Shown: one piece after another, positions 1 to 5,476 of the stretch
Position numbering within the stretch: the stretch's first letter is position 1
Layout of the letters: the number at the start of each line of letters is the position of its first letter
Assembly: GCA_029260195.1 (NCBI GenBank)
Contig: JAJDDS010000149.1
Location: forward strand, 1-5,476
Source: Phycisphaerae bacterium
GTDB taxonomy: Bacteria; Planctomycetota; Phycisphaerae; UBA1845
DNA length: 5,476 nt
Reading direction: 5' to 3'
Program-made: the position numbers and the translations under genes
The notes under the pieces: generated by a model
Told to the model about the DNA's origin: nothing
Database searches by the model: none
Seen by the model: the letters and a program-made list of their open reading frames with translations, nothing else

Positions 1-1068
1 GCCAAGAAACTCAACGTCGACCGCGTGCCTGGCCGCGCGACGTTCGAGGATTCCAAGACCGTCACCGTCTCCGGCGGCGAGGTCTCGCGGATCAAGTTCC
101 GCCGCGCCATCATCGCCACCGGTTCCTCGCCGGTCTTCCTCAAAGGTCTCCAAATCGAGAGCCCCCGCGTCATGGATTCTACGGGCGCTCTCCGCCTCGA
201 CGAGGTTCCCAAGACCCTTCTCGTGCTGGGCGGCGGCTACATCGGGCTTGAGCTGGGCCAAGTCTACGCAGCCCTCGGCAGCGACGTCACCGTCGTCGAA
301 ATGATGGACTCGCTCCTCCCCGGCGCCGACCCCGACCTCGCGAAACCGCTGGCTAAGAAACTCGGCAAGCAGTTCAAGGAGGTTTGTCTCAAGACCAAGG
401 TGGTCAGCATGAAGGACACGGGTCCATCCGTCGACGTTGGCTTCGAGGGGGAGCAGGTGCCCAAGAGCAAGTCCTTCGACCGCGTCCTGGTTGCCGTGGG
501 TCGCCGCCCAAATACCGATCAACTAGGGATCGAGAATACCAAGGTCCTGGTCGACCGCGGGTTCATCAAGGTCGACAACCAGTTCCACACCGACGACCCC
601 AAGATCTACGCCATCGGCGACTGCGTCGGCAATCCCATGCTGGCCCACAAAGCCATCCACGAAGGACACGTCGCAGCCGAAGTCATTGCGGGGAAAGAGG
701 CTGTCTTCGACAAGCGCGCCATCCCCGCCGTGGTCTTCACCGATCCCGAAATCGCGTGGTGCGGACTCACGGAGCTGGAAGCGAAAGCCCGGAGTATCCG
801 CGTCGCTGTCAAGAAGATGCAGTGGGTCGGCTCCGGTCGCGCCGTCGCCATCGGACGCACCGACGGGCTTACCAAGATTCTCTTCGATCCGGACACGCAG
901 CGTGTCCTCGGCGTCGGCATGGTGGGACCGCACGCCGGCGAGATGATCGCCGAGTCCTGCCTCGCCCTCGAACTGGGCGCCGTCGCCACGGACCTGGCCG
1001 AGACCGTCCACCCCCACCCCACCCTCAGCGAGACCATCGGCGACGTGGCGGACTCGATGCTAATATAG
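1..1068 (+). CDS. lpdA: Dihydrolipoamide dehydrogenase (E3), 5'-truncated by window edge
   Basis: This flavoenzyme reoxidises the dihydrolipoyl groups of 2-oxoacid dehydrogenase complexes (pyruvate, 2-oxoglutarate) and passes electrons through FAD to NAD+ in the cytoplasm. The frame is open from base 1, so the GTG at 25 is an internal codon. The missing N-terminus should carry the first FAD-binding GxGxxG and the redox-active CxxxxC. Visible in order: ATGSSP (115-132), closing the first FAD segment; an NAD-binding fold GGGYIGLELG from 229, ending in an acidic VVE (292-300), which favours NAD+ over NADP+; the second FAD motif IYAIGDCVG near 604-633 followed by PMLAHKAIHEGHVAAE; the dimer-interface stretch FTDPEIAWCGLTELEA; and the active-site HPHPTLSE, with the catalytic His at 1015-1017 and its partner Glu at 1030-1032. 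The order and wording follow E. coli Lpd closely. The protein ends soon after this motif, without the longer E. coli tail. Which complex it serves cannot be told, because its upstream neighbours lie outside the window. Confidence 0.96.
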   Translation, partial: AKKLNVDRVPGRATFEDSKTVTVSGGEVSRIKFRRAIIATGSSPVFLKGLQIESPRVMDSTGALRLDEVPKTLLVLGGGYIGLELGQVYAALGSDVTVVEMMDSLLPGADPDLAKPLAKKLGKQFKEVCLKTKVVSMKDTGPSVDVGFEGEQVPKSKSFDRVLVAVGRRPNTDQLGIENTKVLVDRGFIKVDNQFHTDDPKIYAIGDCVGNPMLAHKAIHEGHVAAEVIAGKEAVFDKRAIPAVVFTDPEIAWCGLTELEAKARSIRVAVKKMQWVGSGRAVAIGRTDGLTKILFDPDTQRVLGVGMVGPHAGEMIAESCLALELGAVATDLAETVHPHPTLSETIGDVADSMLI

Positions 1069-1092
1069 TAACGTAACGGTGACGAAACCGAA

Positions 1093-1126
1093 GCGCGCGC
1101 CGCGGACTTCAGTCCGCGGCTCGCGC
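1093..1126. repeat. Strong imperfect inverted repeat between lpdA and tilS (REP-like palindrome or hairpin)
   Basis: The arms are 1093-1108 and 1111-1126. Sixteen positions pair, with one mismatch at 1098/1121. The inner ten pairs, GCCGCGGACT against AGTCCGCGGC, are perfect and flank a 2-base centre. As RNA the tip would be a UUCA tetraloop closed by a C-G pair. The element lies 24 bp after the lpdA stop and 17 bp before the tilS ATG. It could end lpdA transcription, but no T-tract follows on the plus strand, so it is not a canonical intrinsic terminator. Its compact, self-complementary form resembles dispersed REP-type palindromes. Genome-wide copy number would settle that and cannot be seen here. 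Confidence 0.7.
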
Positions 1127-1143
1127 CCATCGACGAGCACGCC

Positions 1144-2598
1144 ATGCCTCAAGCCTCCTTCATCAAGACACTCATCGAGGAAATCGAAGAGCACAAACTC
1201 CTCAACCGGACTGACACAGTCGTCGTCGCCGTCTCCGGCGGGCCGGACTCCATGGCACTCCTCCACGCCCTTTGCGCGCTCAACACGGACGCCGACTACA
1301 AACTCAACCTGCACGTTGCACACCTCAATCACCAACTCCGGGATCAGGACGCCGAGAAGGACGCCGCATTCGTCGAAGCCGCGGCAGACAGCCTCCACCT
1401 CCCATCCACTATCGACCGGCGCGACATCGCCACTCTGGCGGCTGAGTCCGGAACGTCCGTCGAGGAGTTCGCCCGCCACGAACGGTATTTCTTCCTCGAA
1501 CGGGTCTGCATCAAGACCCGCGCCGGCCGCGTGGCCGTCGCGCACCACGCCGACGACGACGCTGAGACCATCCTCCACCGCGTTCTCCGCGGTACGGGGA
1601 TCCGCGGACTCGCGGGCATCCCCCGCAAGCGCCGCATCAGCCCCCTCAGTGATGTCGAGATCGTCCGCCCGTTCCTCCACCTGCCCAAGAGACAGATCCT
1701 CAAATTTCTCGGCGACCGCGGTATCCCGTACCGTGAGGATCGCACCAACGCCGCCAACGAACCCATGCGCAACCGCATTCGGAACGTCGTACTCCCGGCG
1801 GTCGAGGAACAGGTCAACCCACAGGTCCGCGACGCGCTCCTGAGACTCGGAGAGCAAGCTAGGTGGATCGATCAGTATCTCACGGAAACCGCTCAGCGGA
1901 CCTTCGAGACACTCATCATCAACCGAACCGACCAGCAGCTCGTCCTCAACGCAGCCTCACTCTCGCGCAAGAGTCGCATCATCCAAACCGAACTCGTACG
2001 ACGCTCGATCGAGTTTTTCGAAACCGGGCAACAGGACCTCGGCTTCGGACACCTCAAAGCCGTCCTCGACCTCGTCGCTGACCCCGCAAGCGGCAAACAA
2101 CTGCACTTGCCCGGCGGGATGACGGTAAACAAGATCTACGATCGGCTGGTCTTCTCCCTCCCAACCGACGAGCCCCGCGAGACAATCGCCTCCGAAATCG
2201 CCATCCACGTCCCCGGCATCACGCACCTCCCCGTCCGCCGCATGGTCATTGAGTGCGAGACCGACAGAATCACACGCACCGAAATGAAGACCTGGCGACG
2301 CGAACCCCACCGTCATGAGGAATGGGCTGACCTTGACCGCGTCCACCTCCCCCTCATCGTGAGAACTCGACGCAGCGGCGACCGATTCTGGCCGCTCGGC
2401 GCCCCGGGTTCCAAGAAGCTCTCCGAGTTCCTGATCGACGCAAAAATCGACCCGGCTGAACGCGACCGCGTAGCCGTCCTTTGTGACCAACTGGGGCCCA
2501 TCTGGATCGTCGACCACCGCCTCGACGAACGCGTTAAGCTCGCGCCGGGGACGCGCCAAGTGCTCCGTATGCGCGCTCGCGCCACAGAATCCGAATGA
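1144..2598 (+). CDS. tilS: tRNA(Ile)-lysidine synthetase TilS
   Basis: TilS uses ATP to attach lysine to C34 of the CAU anticodon of tRNA-Ile2. This lysidine switches decoding from AUG to AUA and charging from Met to Ile, so the enzyme is usually essential. The 484-residue protein has the full bacterial layout. The N-terminal PP-loop ATPase begins with VVVAVSGGPDS (SGGPDS at 31-36), followed by HLNHQLR (60-66), EEFARHERY (107-115), AHHADDDAET (133-142) and VLRGTG. The third acidic residue of the ADDQAET-like motif is Asp here where Gln is common. Downstream is REDRTNAANEPMRNRIR, matching the family's ED-SN...RNRIR stretch. The C-terminal tRNA-binding domain carries RSGDRFWPLG (410-419), KKLSEFLIDAKI, RDRVAVL and the final IWIVDHRLDERVK. 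The chosen ATG sits directly before the conserved N-terminus; only a poor purine stretch (CGACGAG) precedes it. The stop overlaps the next start as ATGA, implying coupled translation with the membrane gene. Confidence 0.97.
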   Translation: MPQASFIKTLIEEIEEHKLLNRTDTVVVAVSGGPDSMALLHALCALNTDADYKLNLHVAHLNHQLRDQDAEKDAAFVEAAADSLHLPSTIDRRDIATLAAESGTSVEEFARHERYFFLERVCIKTRAGRVAVAHHADDDAETILHRVLRGTGIRGLAGIPRKRRISPLSDVEIVRPFLHLPKRQILKFLGDRGIPYREDRTNAANEPMRNRIRNVVLPAVEEQVNPQVRDALLRLGEQARWIDQYLTETAQRTFETLIINRTDQQLVLNAASLSRKSRIIQTELVRRSIEFFETGQQDLGFGHLKAVLDLVADPASGKQLHLPGGMTVNKIYDRLVFSLPTDEPRETIASEIAIHVPGITHLPVRRMVIECETDRITRTEMKTWRREPHRHEEWADLDRVHLPLIVRTRRSGDRFWPLGAPGSKKLSEFLIDAKIDPAERDRVAVLCDQLGPIWIVDHRLDERVKLAPGTRQVLRMRARATESE

Positions 2599-3845
2599 CG
2601 ACGGGACCGGCGATGTCCGCGACGCTAACAAGAAACCTCGTCATCGTGTTCCTGGTAGCCCTCGCCACGCGCGCCACCTGGGGAACACTCAATCACCACC
2701 GCGCCGCCGACCCTCAATCGCTCGAATTCCCGGACGAACAGGACTACTGGTCGCTCGCCCAGTCTCTCGACTGCGGGGCAGGGCTCGTCGGCGAGCATGG
2801 ATACCGCGCGCTCCGTATGCCCCTCTATCCCGCCTACCTCTCAATCTTTACCCGCGCCGATCACGGCGTTTTCTTCGCCAGAATGTCACAGTGGCTCATC
2901 GGCGCCCTTGCAGCCGTTCTCATCGCGGTGCTCGCCCGCCGCATCGCCGGCCACACCGTCGCCGTCGTGGCCGGCATCCTTGTCGCATTCGACCCGTTCC
3001 TAGTTTTTTTCTCCTCGCTTCTCCTCACGGAGACCCTCTATATCGCCGTCCAGATCCTCCTCCTCCTCGTCGGTTGGCCGCTCCTCGACCGACGCGCGCG
3101 GTCGACACTCACGCGCTGGATCGCCGTCGGATTCGCCTCGGCGCTTTGCGTCTACACGCGCGAGGCCTCACTCCCGCTGTGCCTTCTCTGGATCGCCTTC
3201 CTCGTCGTCCGTCGCGCCGACCGTCTCGCCCTCATCGACGGCGCCTGCGCCGTGACCGTCCTCTTCGCCTGCCTGTTCCCCTGGGCGCTCCGAAACCAAT
3301 CCGTCACCGGCGAACTGCGCTGGCTCACCAACCGCGCCGGCATAAGCCTCTACGACGGTCTCGGACCCCAAGCCACCGGCGCCAGCGACCTGGCTGACAT
3401 CAAACACATGCCCGCCGCCCGCGACCTCGACGAAAACGCCTGGAACCGCTATTTCACCAAGAAGGCCCTCGAATCCGCCAAGTCCAATCCGACCCGCGTC
3501 CTGCGACTCGCAGCCACAAAAATCGCCCGCACGTGGAACCCAGTGCCAAACGTTGACACTTACCAATCGCCACTCATCCGGGCCGTCAGCGCCGCATGGA
3601 CACTCCCCGTCTACGCCCTCGCACTCTTTGGCGCAAGCGCGCTCCGCAAGCGCGATCCATCCGCCCTGATCGCCCTGCTTCTACCGGTCCTGTGTGTATT
3701 CGTGTTGCACGCCGTCTTCGTCGGCAGCGTCCGCTACCGGCTTGTCGCCATGCCCATGCTCGAAGTGCTCGCAGCCATCGCCGTCGCGACGGCGCTCACG
3801 CGTCGTCGAAAAGTGCCCCCTGCTGCGGGATCTTCTGCGCGTTGA
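2595..3845 (+). CDS. Multi-pass membrane glycosyltransferase, GT39/ArnT-like family
   Basis: Probably an inner-membrane enzyme that transfers a sugar from a polyprenyl-phosphate donor to an acceptor on the outer face; the substrate is unknown. The 416 residues contain a first membrane helix at about 14-32, then an outward loop with PDEQDY (46-51), where GT39-like enzymes hold acidic catalytic residues, and RMPLYPAY (74-81), matching the P-x-YP motif of this superfamily. More hydrophobic segments lie at about 98-118, 121-139, 142-163, 173-187, 190-206, 213-231, 333-350, 356-377 and 385-402. The SLLLTETLY stretch (141-149) and the late RYRL before the last helix (380-383) are also typical of these proteins. 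A hydrophilic segment at about 240-330 separates the two helix groups. The start overlaps the tilS stop as ATGA, without an SD. ATG at 2613 (residue 7), preceded by GGGA, is an alternative start that would remove the overlap. The 3' end overlaps nrdR on the opposite strand. Family assignment is by motif only. Confidence 0.8.
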   Translation: MTTGPAMSATLTRNLVIVFLVALATRATWGTLNHHRAADPQSLEFPDEQDYWSLAQSLDCGAGLVGEHGYRALRMPLYPAYLSIFTRADHGVFFARMSQWLIGALAAVLIAVLARRIAGHTVAVVAGILVAFDPFLVFFSSLLLTETLYIAVQILLLLVGWPLLDRRARSTLTRWIAVGFASALCVYTREASLPLCLLWIAFLVVRRADRLALIDGACAVTVLFACLFPWALRNQSVTGELRWLTNRAGISLYDGLGPQATGASDLADIKHMPAARDLDENAWNRYFTKKALESAKSNPTRVLRLAATKIARTWNPVPNVDTYQSPLIRAVSAAWTLPVYALALFGASALRKRDPSALIALLLPVLCVFVLHAVFVGSVRYRLVAMPMLEVLAAIAVATALTRRRKVPPAAGSSAR

Positions 3846-4299
3846 GATCTTTGACGTTTCGAACCTCCTCTATAAACTCGGCCACGTCGCTGTACTGTCG
3901 GTACACGCTCATGAATCGCACGTACGCCACCGAGTTCAAATCCCGCAACCGCCGGATCAGGTACTCCCCGATCTCGACGCTCGATACCTCCCGCCCATGC
4001 CGCTCAAAAATGTCCCCCTCGACGTCATCCACCAGCCGCTCGATGGCTCCATCCTCAACCGGCAGCTTGTAGCAGGCATGCCGGACCCCGTGGATGATCT
4101 TCTCCCGATCGTACGGAACGGTCGTCCCGTCCCGCTTGGTCACCATCAATCGTAGCTCTTCCTCGACCCGCTCCTTGGTTGTGAAGCGACGCCCGCAGGC
4201 TGTACATTCCCGCCGACGCCGGATCACCTTCCCCCCCTCCGTCGTCCGAGAGTCCACCACCTTGTCCTGACTGACTTCTCTGCAACTCGGACAACGCAT
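3796..4299 (-). CDS. nrdR: Transcriptional repressor NrdR
   Basis: NrdR senses ATP/dATP and represses ribonucleotide reductase operons by binding NrdR boxes in their promoters. The 167 residues give both family domains. The N-terminal zinc ribbon has Cys pairs C3/C6 and C32/C35 around VVDSRTTEGG and RRRREC, then GRRFTTKERVE. The ATP-cone follows from about 50 to 145 (LMVTKRDGTTVPYDREKI, then SVEIGEYLIRRLRDLNSVAYVRFMSVYRQYSDVAEF). It is slightly longer than the usual ~150 residues because of a C-terminal extension ending in ALFDDA. The ATG directly precedes the CPSC ribbon, so the start is firm. On its own strand a GGAG lies 11 bases upstream, a loose SD. Its sense strand is rich in G-ending codons (GTG, CGG, GGG, ACG), unlike the C-ending codons of the plus-strand genes. 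The stop lies inside the membrane gene's coding end. No ribonucleotide reductase gene is in the window, and I see no AT-rich NrdR-box-like palindrome upstream. Confidence 0.97.
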   Translation of the reverse strand: MRCPSCREVSQDKVVDSRTTEGGKVIRRRRECTACGRRFTTKERVEEELRLMVTKRDGTTVPYDREKIIHGVRHACYKLPVEDGAIERLVDDVEGDIFERHGREVSSVEIGEYLIRRLRDLNSVAYVRFMSVYRQYSDVAEFIEEVRNVKDLNAQKIPQQGALFDDA

Positions 4300-4533
4300 C
4301 GCCGCTCGCGCTCCACCGTCGGACCCCTGTCATCACGACCGGCCATCATACCCCCTTGCCTTCAAGAATCCCCCCCCGCGAGCTAACCGTCAACCCCAAT
4401 CCGCCCCGTTGTCCGTTGTCCATTCTTCGGCTGTCCGGTTTCAGATTCCCCTCGGTCCCTCCGCCCCTTCCCAAGCTCCAGATTTCCCCCTCACCCCTCT
4501 GGACGCAAACGCATCCCTCCCTAACATCCCCCC
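4300..4533. other. C-rich divergent intergenic region between nrdR and the tRNase Z-like gene
   Basis: This 234-bp region must hold the starts of transcription for the two divergent genes. On the plus strand it is strongly pyrimidine-rich, with C-runs at about 4351-4355, 4371-4378, 4485-4490 and 4528-4533. It contains a perfect tandem pair of GTTGTCC (4408-4421), followed by a related CTGTCC (4431-4436). Short open frames cross it on both strands, but their translations are low in complexity (Pro/Ser/Arg or Gly/Arg) and match no family I recognise. I find no clear -35/-10 pair, riboswitch or NrdR box. The last bases before the ATG at 4534 are pyrimidines, so the downstream gene has no Shine-Dalgarno. 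Confidence 0.6.
4408..4421 (+). repeat. Tandem 7-bp direct repeat GTTGTCC x2
   Basis: Two adjacent perfect copies of GTTGTCC lie about 110 bp upstream of the nrdR start and about 110 bp upstream of the 4534 start, in the middle of the divergent region. A weaker partial copy, CTGTCC, follows at 4431-4436. A tandem repeat of this spacing could be an operator half-site array or simple-sequence slippage in a pyrimidine-rich tract. Nothing in the window favours a regulatory role over chance. Confidence 0.45.
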
Positions 4534-5448
4534 ATGCCAACCTGGATGAACAGACGAACCGTCGCCGGCCAATCCCTCGTCGGCTACAGCCTCGCCGGCG
4601 AGGAGACCGTCGTTGCGCTCCCCGAGCTAAATGTCTGCTTTGACGTCGGCCGCGCCCCGCGGGAGATCATCCCGATTGACAACCTCTGCATCTCCCACGG
4701 ACACATGGACCATGCCGCAGGCGTCGCCTATTACTTCTCCCAACGCGGCTTCATCGGTGCCGGCGCGGGCAGACTCATCATCCACAAGGACCAAGCCCCC
4801 AATATCGAAAAACTCCTCGCCATCTGGGCGGACATCGAGGGCCACCCTGCCCCCGCCTATATCGAACCGGTCATCCCCGACCAAGACGTCAAGATCAGAC
4901 GCGATCTTCTCATCCGCCCCTTCGCCGTCGACCACCACGCCTGTGCGCTCGGCTTCTCGCTGATCGAGTCGCGCCACAAACTCAAACCCGAGCACCACGG
5001 CAAGACCGGTCCCCAGCTCGTCGCGCTCAAGAAGCAGGGCATCGAAATCGAAGACTGGATTGAAGTCCCGTTGGTAGCCTACTGCGGCGACACAGCCATC
5101 GACGATTTCCTCGACCTCCCCCACGTCCGCGACGCCGAGATTCTCTTGATCGAGTGTACGTTCTTCGATCGCGACCATTTGCATCGTGCCCGTCAGGGCC
5201 GGCACATCCACGTCTCGGACATGCGCGAAGTCCTCGAGCGCGTAAGCAGCCCCAACATCGTCATCACCCACGTCACCCGGCGCACCGATTTCCGTTCTGC
5301 CGTCCGCATCATGCACGACGCCCTCGCCCCGAGCGACCGCGACCGCGTTTCTTTCTTGATGCAGCGCCCCCCGCGCCGCCCCAAACCCAACCAATCCCCC
5401 ACCCCGACATCCCCCGCCACCACAACCCCCGACGAATCCAGCGCCTAA
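4534..5448 (+). CDS. MBL-fold metallo-hydrolase, plant TRZ1-like short tRNase Z (probable)
   Basis: Probably a zinc-dependent endonuclease that removes 3' trailers from tRNA precursors, or a close relative of one. In the 304 residues the metal-binding motifs appear in order: SHGHMDH (H55, H57, D59, H60), a third-motif His in FAVDHH (H134 by position), Asp in AYCGDT (D186), and THVTRRTDF with H246 near the end. The tRNase Z-specific acidic stretch is present as LLIECTFFD (E207), followed by GRHIHVSD (H224/H226). Flanking wording (LNVCFDVGRAPRE, KLKPEHHGKTGPQLVALKKQGIEI) resembles Arabidopsis short tRNase Z TRZ1 as I recall it, more than the HLHGDH form of E. coli RNase Z/BN. Residues 279-304 form a Pro/Thr/Ser-rich tail, likely disordered. 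An in-frame TAA at 4522 limits the start to ATG 4534 or ATG 4546; neither has an SD. Uncertain point: motif V reads HVTRRT rather than the HFSxRY usual in tRNase Z, so the exact substrate is unproven. Confidence 0.8.
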   Translation: MPTWMNRRTVAGQSLVGYSLAGEETVVALPELNVCFDVGRAPREIIPIDNLCISHGHMDHAAGVAYYFSQRGFIGAGAGRLIIHKDQAPNIEKLLAIWADIEGHPAPAYIEPVIPDQDVKIRRDLLIRPFAVDHHACALGFSLIESRHKLKPEHHGKTGPQLVALKKQGIEIEDWIEVPLVAYCGDTAIDDFLDLPHVRDAEILLIECTFFDRDHLHRARQGRHIHVSDMREVLERVSSPNIVITHVTRRTDFRSAVRIMHDALAPSDRDRVSFLMQRPPRRPKPNQSPTPTSPATTTPDESSA

Positions 5449-5476
5449 CACGACAGCGCTACTTCGCGTCACAATC

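Noticed and set aside
384..1076. Long plus-strand open frame overlapping lpdA in another frame, with other long frames on the minus strand
   Set aside because: The translation is Arg/Pro/Gly-rich with no family motifs, while the true lpdA frame is unbroken and carries all the expected motifs. Such frames are common in high-GC coding DNA.
1061..1086. TAATATAG around the lpdA stop as a -10 promoter element for tilS
   Set aside because: No convincing -35 element at the right spacing, and a single AT-rich hexamer is weak evidence in an uncharacterised lineage.
1060..1857. 265-residue minus-strand open frame opposite tilS
   Set aside because: It mirrors the codon pattern of tilS, is Val/Asp/Glu/Gly-rich, has no recognisable domain, and lies entirely opposite a well-supported gene and its hairpin.
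2483..3397. 304-residue plus-strand open frame across the tilS end and membrane gene
   Set aside because: Extremely Arg/Pro-rich and out of frame with the membrane protein, whose helices and motifs are clear. Treated as a shadow frame.
3633..3655. Direct repeat GCAAGCGCG twice within the membrane gene
   Set aside because: Short, in frame with coding sequence, and readily explained by repeated Lys/Arg/Ala codons in GC-rich DNA.
4300..4533. NrdR box for autoregulation upstream of nrdR
   Set aside because: NrdR boxes are AT-rich palindromes, usually in pairs; nothing of that kind is visible in this C-rich region.
4346..4643. Possible small genes in the C-rich intergenic region, on both strands
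   Set aside because: Low-complexity translations, no SD, no known family, and one runs into the tRNase Z-like gene out of frame.
4627..5472. 281-residue minus-strand open frame opposite the tRNase Z-like gene
   Set aside because: Gly/Val/Asp-rich mirror of a gene with clear metal-binding motifs; no domain of its own.

Overview
The window is high-GC bacterial chromosomal DNA with four complete protein genes and one gene cut off at the left edge. Nothing points to a phage, plasmid, insertion sequence, CRISPR array or RNA gene. The organism cannot be named from this alone. High GC, weak or absent Shine-Dalgarno sequences, an NrdR with a GG-RRRREC zinc ribbon and a bacterial version of the plant-type short tRNase Z would fit a planctomycete-like lineage (for example Phycisphaerae). 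That is a tentative inference from memory of these families.

Layout, left to right. (1) Positions 1-1068, plus strand: the C-terminal three quarters of an E. coli-type dihydrolipoamide dehydrogenase (Lpd). (2) Positions 1069-1143: a short gap holding a strong, nearly perfect inverted repeat. (3) Positions 1144-2598, plus: full-length TilS, the tRNA-Ile2 lysidine synthetase. (4) Positions 2595-3845, plus: a multi-pass membrane protein of the GT39/ArnT-like glycosyltransferase type, overlapping tilS by the classic 4-base ATGA. (5) Positions 3796-4299, minus: NrdR, the repressor of ribonucleotide reductase genes, whose 3' end overlaps the membrane protein gene tail-to-tail by 50 bp. (6) Positions 4300-4533: a very C-rich divergent intergenic region. 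(7) Positions 4534-5448, plus: an MBL-fold hydrolase resembling plant TRZ1-type tRNase Z, with a proline-rich tail. The last 28 bases hold nothing I can name.

The genes look like housekeeping functions rather than one system. TilS and the tRNase Z-like protein both act in tRNA maturation, Lpd belongs to the 2-oxoacid dehydrogenase complexes, and NrdR controls deoxynucleotide synthesis. Only tilS and the membrane gene are arranged for translational coupling. I see no convincing undescribed system. The points most worth a second look are the plant-like tRNase Z, the inverted repeat before tilS, the 50-bp antisense overlap of two coding ends, and a C-over-G excess on the plus strand that persists whichever way the genes point.
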